Source: Centroberyx gerrardi | Taxonomy: Eukaryota; Chordata; Actinopteri; Beryciformes; Berycidae | DNA: 64,000 bases | Assembly (NCBI RefSeq): GCF_048128805.1 | Contig: NC_136016.1 | Span: 17,816,176-17,880,175, forward strand | Direction of reading: 5' to 3' | Part shown: positions 1-11,170 of the stretch, one piece after another | Layout: every line of letters starts with the position of its first letter | Position numbering within the stretch: the first letter of the stretch is position 1 | Translations under genes and position numbers: made by a program | Notes under the pieces: generated by a model | Databases searched by the model: none | The model's input: the letters and a program-made list of their open reading frames with translations, nothing else | What the model was told of the DNA's origin: nothing

Positions 1-370
1 GAATCTGATATTGTGGGGGTTTTCATGGGGAAATAGGAGATCTATCATTTTGAGATCATAAAAATAGTTTACCAACATATGGATGCATTTGTAACATGTA
101 ATATTTTGGCGCCCCCATCTGACGTGTAATGAACGTAGCATCTAGTATTAAATAGAATATTTTTTGTTCAGGCTTGAGGCTGCTTACCTGGGCCTGAGCA
201 CGGTGTTATGAGAAACATTTAACCTACCTGACTTGCATTAAAAACAGCCTGCTCTGTCATATAATTACAATTCAAGCTCAAACAATCAAGGAAGTGGCAA
301 AAAGAACACAGGAGACAAACATCTGCCGACAACAAATGAATTGTGGTACTGGAATCAAACTGCAGTCACA
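1..370. other. Intergenic, downstream of decr2
   Basis: AT-rich sequence past the likely 3' end of decr2. I see no exon, long ORF or recognisable repeat here. Confidence 0.5.
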
Positions 371-391
371 ATTAAATATAATTATAAAAGT

Positions 392-397
392 TTTATT
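392..397 (-). terminator. decr2: Candidate decr2 poly(A) signal
   Basis: AATAAA on the minus strand, about 615 nt past the decr2 stop codon. A second AATAAA at 687-692 could give a shorter 3' UTR. Position and motif are seen; use is inferred. Confidence 0.45.
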
Positions 398-1011
398 AAT
401 ATAGAGGTTCTGAAAAAATTACATAAAAACGGCAAGTGATTAACATGGCTGTAGCTGAAATACATGATGACAAATAACAGCACTGTGAGGGGTGAGTTAT
501 CCATGACTTCATACATAATTCGGGTCCATCACTGGGGTTTTGAACACATTTAATATTAAGATATTTTCTACATTGTAGTAAGTACATTAGTGTTGAACTT
601 CTCCAGCCACTTAACCTTAAACCTGTATCAGATCACATAGACCACAAATGGCATATCAGTGTTACAGATGGCCCCTAATTTGCCCTTTTATTTTCAATTT
701 TTACTTGTCTCTTTTCTTTTCAGATGACCAATAACCTGAAAGAAAATAAGAGAGACCAGCGGATTAGTATGGATTGCACTGTATTGATGTCAGTCTTCTG
801 TAAACACTCTCTTTAAGGTGCTTTAACACTCTATTTATGCACAATTATTCAAGTCTAATGCAGGACTTTAATGTTACATCACTCTCCAAATCAGGACATT
901 GACACTATCCACCAACACACTCACTCTCAGTCACACCATCCTTCCATACGGACCTCAAGCTGCACCTCCTCCTACACACCTGGGTCAGGAGGAGGACATG
1001 GGGGCCCTTGT

Positions 1012-1605
1012 TCACAGTTTAGCGGATTTAGAGGAGGCTATACCCAACAGCATGGAGACGTCATTAGCCGAGGTCAGCCACGACCCGCCGTCTGCCACCA
1101 GGATGGCTCCAGTCACGTAGGAGGAGGCCCGGCTGGCTAAGAACAGAACGCCGTGGGCCATCTCCGTCTTGTTGCCCGCTCGTTGCAAAGGAATGGACCG
1201 GAAAGCACCAGCAGCCTCCCCTCTAGGGCCGCCTGAGGGATTTAAAGGGAAAAATCCATCCTCAGATACTCTTATACTGTTATGTATCATCAATCTTTGA
1301 TGTTCAATGCACTCCAGGAGTTATTTGGCAATGAAATTTGTTGTAATTTGCTTTTTTTGGTGTATCCACTTTCCCTCTTTTGATTCCAATAATTTAATTC
1401 ATTCAACATCCGAACCAACGGGCAAACTGAGAATGCAGCAAAATATGTAAAAATATAGGCCATTTCATGGTTTCACAATGGCTGAAATTGATTTGGGCCT
1501 AGTGGTGCTTTCAATCAAAAACATTGGAAGTGCATTTTAGATGTTCAGGCTGTTCTTGAATGAGTGCAAATGTGTATTTGATGTTTTCAATCAGCTTTGA
1601 ACAGC

Positions 1606-1647
<42 letters not shown>

Positions 1648-4600
1648 TGTATATATATAAATATATATATGAACAGTAGCCCCTTTCTGAACAACCTCCA
1701 TTTACAAGAGGTGCAAATAAATCTGTTTTTTTTTTAAGAGTTAACAGCATTAATTATTCCTCACAATAAAGCACTAATAGTAAAGTGCATGTTGATAGTC
1801 AGTCCTTTCATTGTCAAGTCCTTACCCAGTCTGCGGTAGCCCTCTGTGCCGGAGATGGGACCCGGGGCCAGAGTGTTGACCCTCACCCCACTGGGCCCCC
1901 ACTCCACTGCCAGGTGCTTGGTCATGGCATCTAGAGACAGGGAAGGAGACATGGAGTTATAAAGAAGGATTACCATTCTGTCAGCATTATACAAGAGGCA
2001 CTTGAGCTCCCTAACATCCTGCCATTTCTCCTTATTAATATGCACACTGATGCAGTAAGGTGCTCCAAAATCTAATCAGATCTTCTACTCTATAGGGGGA
2101 ACCTGCGGTGTCAGTTTCTTGTCATGTATTGTTCCTGTGCTATTTTGTTCACAAGAGTGTATCTACACACAGACACACATTATGATGTGGTGGTGGGACA
2201 TGAATACACAAACAATATTGATATAATTTCTTACCGTTTGCAGCCTTGGCAGAACCAGCATGCACCTGGAGGCCCTGTCCCCTGTAGCCAAGTGTAGCAG
2301 AGATGTTCACAATGTTTCCACCATGATCCTGCACTCAAAAATCATGGGGCAATCAAAATCAGTGCAATAAGTAAACAATCAAATCAGCTTCAGATAGCAG
2401 AGGCAGGCATTTAAATCACATTTACAGATTAAAGGGGCATTATGTAATCTATGATCTTTACTGTCCTCTGTCAGCGACTAGTAGGAATTACAACAACATT
2501 GATAGAACTTGTATGTTCCTACACAAGTCTCTGGATTTGCTAGCCTTTGTCGTTTACTTTAACTGGAAGGGGAGAGGAGATTGGAGGTGTCTTGAAAGTC
2601 TAAAGCACGGGCCAAAAAGTGAAAGCGAGTGTGAAAGCCAGAAATCTCATCACCTGGCAAAGGAATCATTGAGTCATTGGTATTGATCAATAAACCTATC
2701 AGCTCCCTGCAGATATATTATGGTAATTTTTGTGCTATGGGGCAGTGAAAATCTGACTTATTTCCCCTTTAACTTGGATTTAACTTGGATGTGAAGAGTA
2801 TTTTGTCAAGCAGACTGACTGGAAATGTACTGTACCTTGAACCATTTCTCATAAACCACCTTGCTGGTGTTGAATGTGCCCATGGTGTCGATCTCCATGA
2901 CTGTCTTGAAGGCGTTGAAGGAGAGAGCGGTGGCGGGGCAGAGGAAGTTCCCAGCAGCATCTGTCAAAAACACCACCATCATCATCATAACCAAGGCCAA
3001 CATTATGGCATGCTGCTGAACAAATGTCCCATTCAAGACAGGCGAAGGAGCTCAATATTTCGTTATAAAATACATTCATCAAACGCACGTCGCCTTGCAG
3101 AGGGGGGAATTTAAAATTTAACAATGCTGCACTGACATAACAGCTGGGCGAGGGGACTTTAGGATGTAAAGATAGTAGATAAAGATAGATGCAGCTTGGG
3201 AAAAGTTAATGATTCAACCAAAACCTTCCTATACTTTACCTTTGCCCTGCAGAAACCTTATATTTTATTCGTGCCTATGGTGGCGGTATATACAGTATAT
3301 ATATATATAATGCCAACTGGTGTGTGGGTGAGTGAGTATGTGTGAAGCACCGCCCACTCCAAACACACCAATCCTCAGCACAAACAGAGGTTACATACTG
3401 TTAATAAGGATGTCTATGCGACCCAGCTCTTTCAGCGTCTCCTCCACAGCAGCAGCGATGGTTTCAGGCTGCCTCACATCCACACACACAGGGAGACAGC
3501 GGCGTCCTGACGCAGCGGACAGCTTTGTAGCTGCCTGGGGAGGCGCACAATCATACTGTGTGAGACCAATAGCCTTGACCTTTATAAATCTTTTAGGATT
3601 GCTGAAATTATGTAAAGGGGAATAACCTCTCTGAGTTTGTCCATGTTCCTGCTGGCAATCACTGCGTCACAGCCATGCCTGGAAGAAAAGAAAGACAGAG
3701 ATATAGCAATTTGGACAGAAAAGGTGGAGGATTAAGATCTGAAATATGCTCCTTCATGTGGAAAAGAAGAGTAACTAAACCCCAAAACCACTTTTTTCAG
3801 CTGAAATCTGATGTATTTGGGTATTTAGTAGTGTTGTCGAGCAGTTGAAAAGGCAGTGTATTAACTGTATAGATGTATGGGACAGATAGGATGACAAAGG
3901 GAGTAATTTAAGGTGAAGCAGGTAGGACACTGTGAGGGCCAGTAGGAAGGGAATGAGAGGTCAGAGGTGCCATCATCAATAAAATTACATTGAGTGCTAG
4001 GTAATTATAGAGAAAGAAAAGATGGCTTCTTAAGAGGTAAAAGGTCACAGGCACAGCACAAAGTGAGAGATGACAATATAAGGGAAACGTTGGCATGATA
4101 GACAGTCAGGAGATCAATAGGGCTGATTAAAAGGTGTGATCTTGAATTTGATAAAAGACACTAGGCTACTTCTGCCACATGGGTAAATTCAGTCAAGTCC
4201 TTCAACTCTGTTACACAAGCAAAGACGTGATAGAAGAAAGCCTGACTGGCAGATAACACAACTAGAAGGTGTAAAGTACACTCACTAACTCATTTGCATT
4301 TTACTGTTAAAGAAAATTAGTAACGACAAAATGCTGACGGAGTAATGGTTCTACATCCACAGATAATTCACCTCATTTATTACGTTCTACAAGCTCCAAG
4401 ATAATATCTGCACACATGAGCAGATACTGACAGTTTTCTGACATAAAGATACAGGCAAATACAGACAAACTGACCAAGAATATCTGCATCTTCATAGTCC
4501 TGCTAGATCTGGGCCTGTTAAGGAGAGACAAGCAGGCAGGTTTTCTTACCTCATTAAGACTTCAGCTATACGGAGTCCAATTCCAGATCCACCACCTGTG

Positions 4601-4890
4601 ATAAAAGCAACTTGATCCCTGAAAAATAAAGTATTTTGCCTCAAATGTAACAAACATTTCAACATGTTGCCTCCTTGGTAGGCCTAATCGTGTCTAACAG
4701 CCAAACTACCAGATGGTTTTGTGGAGTGCAAAGGTGTAACACACATGGCAATGCATAATAAGACTACAAGTTCTGGTTTGTGAGCTTACTTTAGTAAATC
4801 TGGACTGTAGATGTGTGTGTAGGAAGTCATGCAGTCATCTGTATCGACATCTTCGGGCAGCAACTCTCCCACTCTCTGCGGCTCTGCCAT
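1012..4890 (-). CDS. decr2: Peroxisomal 2,4-dienoyl-CoA reductase (8 coding exons)
   Basis: NADPH-dependent SDR enzyme that reduces 2,4-dienoyl-CoA to 3-enoyl-CoA during peroxisomal oxidation of polyunsaturated fatty acids (family knowledge). Coding exons in transcript order: 4890-4790, 4618-4550, 3678-3627, 3534-3399, 2960-2836, 2328-2235, 1930-1826, 1232-1012. They sum to 903 nt (300 aa; human about 292), with phases agreeing at every junction. Visible motifs: cofactor loop TGGGSGIG at residues 41-48, [12 protein letters not shown] near 118-129, VHAGSAKAA with catalytic-type Lys189, and [11 protein letters not shown]. The usual SDR YxxxK Tyr position is Ala185, as expected in this subfamily. 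The C-terminus SAKL is a peroxisomal PTS1 signal. The start is the first ATG of coding exon 1, which is joined to a 5' UTR exon ending at 5060. The donor after 3627 (GTTATT) is weak. All eight exons match human DECR2 as I remember it. Confidence 0.96.
1241..1385. repeat. Partial copy of a dispersed TIR element (decr2 last intron)
   Basis: Begins TTTAAAGGGAAAAATCCATC and runs closely parallel to the left end of the 32748-33556 element, including TGATGTTCAATGCA, CTCCAGGAGTTATTT and TTTTTTTGGTG. The right part of the element is missing. Confidence 0.7.
1609..1642. repeat. (TA)17 microsatellite
   Basis: Uninterrupted TA dinucleotides in the last intron of decr2, followed by a further short TA-rich stretch. 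Confidence 0.9.
2429..2772. mobile_element. Short non-autonomous DNA element in a decr2 intron
   Basis: Starts TTAAAGGGGCATTATGTAAT and ends with the inverted sequence ATTTCCCCTTTAA, so the tips are imperfect terminal inverted repeats about 340 bp apart. No coding capacity. It resembles small MITE-like elements of fish; the family is not assigned. Confidence 0.55.
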
Positions 4891-5059
4891 CCTGACGAAT
4901 CTGACTGTAAGTGAAATAAATGCATTGATTTAATGTAATAAATGACTCTGGTCTTTCTTGGGAATTAATTCTACTGCTGTCTATTGGCAACAGCGAGCCA
5001 GCAGCTTCATGGACTGGGTTGTGTGAAGTGCAAAAGTTATGTCACTCCGTTGTATTTAC

Positions 5060-5170
5060 CTGTTGAAGCGTTGAAGGGAGAAGAGACTCTGCTTGGCGAA
5101 GTGTGCGGCTTGTAAACGAAGAACTGATCAAATTCCGACAGATAACTTTCACAGAGACTCGCCCATTAAG
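5060..5170 (-). other. decr2: decr2 5' UTR exon (3' end defined)
   Basis: A good donor (CAACAG followed by GTAAAT) lies at 5060/5059. The matching acceptor is at 4905-4906, just before the exon that carries the start codon. The transcription start is not visible; the upper bound is a guess from the distance to the ZNF143-like motif. Confidence 0.55.
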
Positions 5171-5232
5171 TGTTTCTTTCAATGAAAACAAGTTGTACCT
5201 TGGACCATCTTTTTTCGCCGTCCACTAGTGAT

Positions 5233-5251
5233 GCATTATGGGCATTGTAGT
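5233..5251 (-). promoter_or_regulatory. ZNF143/STAF-like site in the decr2 promoter
   Basis: The minus strand reads ACTACAATGCCCATAATGC, one base from the classic ACTACAATTCCCATAATGC form of the ZNF143 binding element. It lies 60-170 bp upstream of the decr2 first exon, as is typical for CpG-type promoters. Confidence 0.7.
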
Positions 5252-6650
5252 CCGTGAGGGGTGCGTTCAAGAGCACAAATGCAACGCTGTCCAAACAACA
5301 TCCTAGTTTGCGAACAGCTCATAATCTTTAACAATAGAAAGCATATAAACAGTAAAGTGTTACTCTTCTTTTCCCCCTCAATATCAAGCAGTGGCGTTAT
5401 ACAGAAAATACTGTGTGTAGCTAAACTTTGGAGGTCAGGATTAATATGTATCACTATAGTGCAAACCAGGATGACAGATCAATTCATGATCTTCAAATTA
5501 GAAGTGCAGCCAGTGTCAGACAACAGCACGCTCCGCAGGGACTGTAATGGTAGATTCCCATAAAATCTCCAATAGTGTACATTTATATATATCCATAACA
5601 ATATTGGCTTGTTTTTCTAAGCTGAGAGGAAGGAAAACCAGCGATCCTGTTGCTCATCTCAGCTTTTACTATGGCACCAGCATTGGTAAACCGACACTTG
5701 ATTAAACGACCCAAGCGATAGAGTTTCGGGGGTCGATGCTAGTCGGTGTGCATTAGTAAGGAGAAAGGCCCTTATTGAACTGTATTTGGGGATTTACTGA
5801 TGGAAAGCCCCATGAAATGGATCCCTCAAACACTTTTGGGATGCATCTTCTCCAAAGCACTTAGGCTGCATGTCTAGAGATAGTCTGGCCTAAAAGATTT
5901 TTCCATTTTGAGAAAAATCAGTAATCTAAAATGCACTTTTGAGTGAAACCTGACCAGTGTTTTTCAAGAGAGGTAAAACATGGGGGGTAATTGCACTATA
6001 ATTCTACGCAAAAATAGCAAGTGCACACAAGTGATGCATACGAATGATTAGGCTCGTTATACAACATTACGCTGTAAAGTTTTATCAGATTTACTTCAGT
6101 TAGGCTGGCAAGGCTTCATGCTCCTCTGCTCCCATAACTGTATTTGAAAGCCTCACAGCCAGATGGCGCTGTCTGATTGGTTGTTAACAAACAGGCAGCG
6201 ATTTCTGCTTGGATCTACAAAGCGAGGGGAGTACGACAAAATGAAGAGATGCAAGACAAAAACATTTGCACTCGTCTGAATGTGGTTAGTTTACTGATGA
6301 CAGCATTGCACGGATGAAATCCTTCCCTTGCTCATCAATGTCCTTTTTCAAAAATGGTTATGGTAAATGATGCCTGTAAAAGGATATGCATGATCATTGA
6401 TTTAAACAAAACAACATCCACATAGTCTTCATCATTGATTCTTTCCAGTGGTCTGTTCAACATTTCAGTCAATGTTAGGAACTATGAGACAGAGACAAAT
6501 CTTCTTGAGATGTAGATCATGAGACCTAATTAAAAACTACAGACTCTGCTCCTTAATTTCAATGCCAGCTTCCACCTGTTTATAACAAACAGAACATACA
6601 ATTTGAGAGAAATAACATTTTTCAATTGGTGAGATATAATGCATCCCCCC
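5252..6650. other. Intergenic between the rdh13 3' end and decr2 promoter
   Basis: About 1.4 kb with no convincing coding sequence. A 100-codon ORF at 5261-5563 has no recognisable protein features. No long repeat is clear. Confidence 0.5.
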
Positions 6651-6676
6651 AGTTATTCAGTAAATATAAATTTTAC

Positions 6677-6682
6677 TTTATT
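6677..6682 (-). terminator. rdh13: Candidate rdh13 poly(A) signal
   Basis: Minus-strand AATAAA 270 nt beyond the rdh13 stop codon, giving a compact 3' UTR. It is the first AATAAA seen after the stop. Confidence 0.55.
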
Positions 6683-6951
6683 TTGACAATCAAAGCAGTG
6701 AGACTTTGATCATGTAGTTGATTGTTTTAAAGATATTTCTTGCAAGCCATATCTTTTCCTTGTAAAGTCCAGAGAAAAGACTCTTGCTTGTCACACAGGT
6801 CGTTTTAAACACATTATCCTGATGCAGGAACTAAGGACAAGTACAAACGATTGCTATTACATAATGTCAGACAACCAGAATCACAGACTCAGACTGTTAA
6901 CAGTTCCTGTGAGCTTTGCATCCCCATGACAGCTCAAGTCCTGAAGGTCCA

Positions 6952-7858
6952 TCATTCACTGCTGGCCTGGACCTGCGGCTCCGTGACCCTGCCAGCTGGT
7001 GCTGGGCTTGGGCCCCGGCTCTGTCCGTGTGTGTGTGCTGGGTTCATCTGTGGTGTTTTGCTCTGGCCTTCTGGTGGTGGGTCAGGCTCGCCGGCCCGTC
7101 CTCGCTCCTCCTCCAGACCCACCAGCCTGCTGCTGACCTCCCACAGCCGGCGAGCCGCCTCCTCATCCAGGGCCTGGGGCGCCGGCTCCTTCTCTGTCAT
7201 CACGTCATAGTAGCGTCCCGTCACCCCCTCCAGCTCCTCGGCCACGGCCAGGTAGACGCTGGGCTGGGCCCCCAGCTCCGGGCCCTTCACCAGCAGGGAG
7301 AAAAACGGACCTGCAGGGGGGATGGTGGAGGCCAGTGAACCGTTTAGTAGTGAAATGCTCATTGACACGACTGGAATAACGTTTGAACCTCATAACATTA
7401 GGTTTTAATGATTTAATGAATGTGGTTGGGGCAATATAGCATATCGTCGCTGTCGGGGGAAAACCTCATAACTCCAATTTTGGTGATTTTCATGTTTTTA
7501 CTTCATTTGAAGAATTACATTGTTCCTCTATGGGTTAAGAAAATTCTACAAGCCTTGGGTTTATTAAGCCTTTTCAATCAGTTTCAGTTTTCCTTCGTTC
7601 ATAAAAAGATGACATTTTGGAGATAAGAGGTTTTCACAACAGCGATATGATCATTGGTTATGGTTAATTAGTGCATACCCATAAGGCAGACAGAATCTAA
7701 GTGAGTTGATTGATTTCTCTGAATTCATTATCCAATGAAGAAGCAGGATACTCACTGAGAACTGAGCTTGAGAACTGGGATTGGTGGAGGCCGGTGTGCC
7801 TCCCGAGGTCCGTGGCAACAACGCCTGGGTGCACGGCATTCACTGTGACCCCTGTGCC

Positions 7859-7891
<33 letters not shown>

Positions 7892-10205
7892 AGCTACTTC
7901 ATTTAAAAGATATCTCCAACTCCTGAACACAAATAAGAACATAGGCTTTACTCCCTCCCACACACACCCACATATACAAGAGCCACTAGACTTGCCTTGT
8001 AATCGCTTGGCTAGTTCTCTGGTGAACAGAACATTGGCAAGCTTGCTTTGGCAGTACGCCTGCTTAGTATCAAACTTCTTCTTCTCCCAGTTCAGGTCAT
8101 CAAAGTCGATCTTTCCAAGGATGTGGGCGAGCGAGGCCAGGTTGATAACTCTGCTGGGGGCGGAGTCTTTTAACTTCTCCAGCAGGAGGTTTGTCAACAA
8201 AAAGTGGCCTGGAAGAAGATAGAAACTTCCCAGAGTCAGGTGGCGATGATGTAAGGAAGAGTTCACTCAAATATGAAGATGATTTACAGCTAACTTTCTT
8301 TCAGAGAGCCTAGGAAAGTAGTCAGAACTGTGTCGTGTCTTTATTCAGTGTTAAAATGAACATAATTCACCAGTACAGCCTTTGTCAGCGTAGTCAAAAC
8401 ATGTTTATTGTGACAACTGAAGAAAGACACAGACACAGATGAGCATTTTAACCAGTTTTTTGCCCTTTTGGACCTCACTCTGTCTGTCTTTGTTTGTTTT
8501 TAGAGAACATACCTAGGTGGTTTACTCCAAACTGCATGTCGAAGCCGTCCTCCGTCCTCCACGCTGGACATCTCATCACCCCTGCATTATTTATCAGTAT
8601 ATCCACATGCTGCTCCTCTACAATGCAACAAAGAAAACAAACATAAATCATTAAGAAACTGTTTTTTGAGGGTGTTTTATTGCCATTATTCAACCGTACA
8701 TGGGGTAGTGACATTGCATGCAACAGGTTTTCTTTGAGTTCACTTTTCTTCTACAGCGTTCCTCACCTTGTTTGACTCTCTCTGCAAACTGCTGGATGGA
8801 TTTCACGGAGGCCAGGTCAAGGTGACATGCGTAAACATGGGGATTCAGCGTCTTCCCTCGGATTTCCTTAGCAGCAGCCTCGCACTTCTCCATGTCCCGA
8901 CATCCCATAATGATCCGACCCCCTGTTGGCACGGGAATGACAAAAGAAGTGTGTCAGTGAGAACAAAGCGACCCCTAAAGGTTTTTTGGTTCAATGGCTA
9001 TCATGAAAACATCTTTGCTAAAACATTCTCAGTGTCACTGCTATACTTTTGGCAAATATTATGTCTTTTTGCTCCGAAATCACACACCAATAACAAATCT
9101 GTCAGGTTTTCCAAGCCACATAACATTTTGTCCATACCTCTCTTTGCCAGTTCTCGGGCCGTCTCCTTCCCAATGCCTGTGTTGGCTCCTGTTATGACCA
9201 CAGTCTTCCCTTTAATCGTAGCCTTACTAGGACACGGGCCTCCAGTGACATGGTTCCTGTGAGAACAATTAAAACCAAGTTCAGTGCAGTAGTACCCGAG
9301 TCCTGTCTCAGTTTCGAGGCCACTTTTCTGACATCTTGGATTTGTCTTTTGCCTACTTTGACTTGTCTTGCTCTCAGCTCCTATTGGGACTTTTCCCCCG
9401 TTTATCTAAAAAGACACGTTTTTCTCCACCTGGTCCTCTTTTGTGTATTTTCTCCCCAGCAGCACAAACAATTTAGGGGGTTACACCTGTGTATAGTATA
9501 TAATGGTGCTCAACCCTTATTACATAGGATTTTGACTAATCAATGCATTAACTAGTTCAGTGTTGAAGGTTATAGTCCAGAGCTCCTGCAGAAATCTCTA
9601 CATCTCTCTTGATCACTAACAAACTCCTTAAGCATTATTTTTACATTCGAAAAGCCACTGTTTATTGCCTGTTTTGGTCTTGAACAAGACTCAATTTGCT
9701 CGGGTCTTGGCCTTGATCTCAACCCCCTTTGGACTTGGTCTTAACTCAAACTCGACTGGACCTAGTCTTAGAATTGATTTGGACTCGACTAAGTTGACTC
9801 ATCATGTCATGTAAATCATTGGCACGTTGTTCTATCCATTAAATGGTATTACATGGCAGGACAAAATTAATTCCCATAGATTTCACAGTAGCAGTAATTG
9901 TGAAAACATGCAAGTCTGGATTAGAGATCCTGGATGAGGCTCTGTGTCTGATGGTCTGAACTAAATGACACAGTGATGCAACTATCTGACGAATATTACT
10001 GTTAAAATACAAACTACATTGATTACCTAATGACCTATGCACTAGCTATTAGTTGTACAGTTACTAGTGCATAATACCATGCATAAATAACAGAAATTAT
10101 CTATGGGAGAGAGTTCAATAGCAAGTCCATGTCTACTCACTTCAGTAAAACAGCGCAGCCGAACACAGTTCCAAAAACAGAAACTGGCAAAATATATTTG
10201 CTCAT
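6952..10205 (-). CDS. rdh13: Retinol dehydrogenase 13, mitochondrial SDR (7 coding exons)
   Basis: NADPH-dependent retinal/aldehyde reductase, known in mammals to associate with the inner mitochondrial membrane. Coding exons in transcript order: 10205-10141, 9256-9138, 8922-8767, 8617-8513, 8208-7996, 7857-7756, 7310-6952. They total 1119 nt (372 aa) with all phases consistent. Residues 1-22 form the hydrophobic N-terminal anchor ([16 protein letters not shown]...), closely matching the start of human RDH13, and this decides the symbol over rdh11/12/14. Motifs: TGANTGIG 44-51, NNAG 123-126, catalytic Ser174 (INLASLAH), Tyr200 and Lys204 (YCQSK), and [18 protein letters not shown]. The intron after the 213-nt exon has a GC donor (CAAG/GCAAGT). 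The C-terminus is about 40 residues longer than human RDH13 and rich in Pro, Gly and Gln. The gene is in the same direction as decr2, 1.8 kb upstream of that gene's first exon. Confidence 0.95.
7441..7648. mobile_element. MITE copy A in rdh13 intron 6
   Basis: About 208 bp bounded by imperfect terminal inverted repeats. The left tip ATATCG...CTGTCGGGGGAAAACCTC matches the inverse of the right end (ATATCGCTGTTGTGAAAACC). It shares the GAAAACCT..ATCTCC tip with the elements at 19776, 34932 and 53735. Confidence 0.65.
7863..7890. repeat. (AC)14, read as (GT)14 in the rdh13 transcript
   Basis: The tract ends only a few bases before the acceptor of rdh13 coding exon 6, so it stands where a polypyrimidine tract is normally found. 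Confidence 0.95.
9290..9805. repeat. Degenerate GACTTG/CAAGTC-rich repeat in rdh13 intron 1
   Basis: Many imperfect units of the type GACTTGTCTT, TTGGTCTTGA, ACTCGACTGGACC. The same sequence type, in the opposite orientation, occupies 61432-61866 in the LTD gene. Confidence 0.55.
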
Positions 10206-10385
10206 TATTCCCAAATTATGTTGGCGACAAAATATATCATTAAAATGTTTTAAACACAGAATAACAGCTGATTTGGTAAGGTAACACTCCTCAATCACAA
10301 GGTTACATGCGCATGTTTTTAGCGTCATCAACCCTCCTGGTAATTTGACCAACCGTATCGAGCCCAGAGCGAGGAGTAACCTATT

Positions 10386-10404
10386 GCATTGTGGGAACTG
10401 TAGT
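10386..10404 (-). promoter_or_regulatory. ZNF143/STAF-like site in the rdh13 promoter
   Basis: The minus strand reads ACTACAGTTCCCACAATGC, a near-consensus ZNF143 element, about 180 bp upstream of the rdh13 start codon. The core is also part of a small palindrome (GGAACTGTAGTTCC). Confidence 0.7.
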
Positions 10405-10441
10405 TCCATTTTGAAATGTAGCATCCCAAACCCTCCAAGCA

Positions 10442-10454
10442 GTAACCAAGCAAC
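10442..10454. promoter_or_regulatory. RFX X-box-like motif
   Basis: GTAACC-A-AGCAAC fits the two half sites GTNRCC and RGYAAC with a 1-nt spacer, 237 bp upstream of the rdh13 ATG. It is a single motif match, so function is inferred only. Confidence 0.4.
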
Positions 10455-10966
10455 TTCATTTATGGAAGGTTGTTCACACTGGATTTTGTATGCAGCTGAA
10501 AAGTAAGAGTTCAGAATCTGAATGATCTGAAATTTATATTCGACCCAGGAGGCTTCACTTTGACAAAATCGACAGTCTTCGGGTGAGTGTCACGTCTAGG
10601 CTATGGTAGCTCACTGGAGGGAAATAAATTAAAAAATGTATATCAACAAACCATTGTATGAATGTATGAGTTTTGCCAACTTTTGCCAATTTTAACTGTA
10701 TTTTCCTTGACATAGGAATGATATGGAAGGACATTAGGTAGGCTACCAGTAAACAGACCCTACTTGAAATGATCTGCTGCATGTTTTCATTTCTAACCAT
10801 TACTTCCTTCCTAATGAGATGTAGGAAATCTAGTTAGTTTGGAGAATCTATATTCAATATTGAATATTATTTGATGTTGGTTTTATTTAATCATTATCTT
10901 ATTTATTTTTAACCAAGGTACTAAAACATAGATTCTGGGAAGGCCCAACAAACTTTATCTCCTGTT

Positions 10967-11170
10967 TACATTTACATTTTCGGCATTTAGCTGATTGCTC
11001 TTATCCAGGCTGACTTACAATGAGTGCACTAGAATAAACTTAAATTCCTAGATTACCAATATTATAAGGAGTGCGAGGGTCAGGGTGGCATGACAATACT
11101 CCTGTGACCAGAGAGTGATCCTGTAAAATAGAAGTGGCAAGAAAATAAAATAAAATAAGAGCTACAGAGA
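10967..11170. repeat. Common fish interspersed repeat (TTTACATTT..GCTCTTATCCAG type)
   Basis: Contains TTTACATTTACATTTTCGGC, GCTCTTATCCAGGCTGACTT and ACAATGAGTGCA, a sequence type I recognise as highly repeated in teleost genomes. Class not assigned. Confidence 0.55.

Noticed and set aside
7697..8266. Single 189-codon exon for rdh13 across 7697-8266
   Set aside because: The ORF reads through the GC-AG intron; the GT-repeat translation (VCVCVCV) is not part of any RDH protein, and removal restores RLQGTGVTV.
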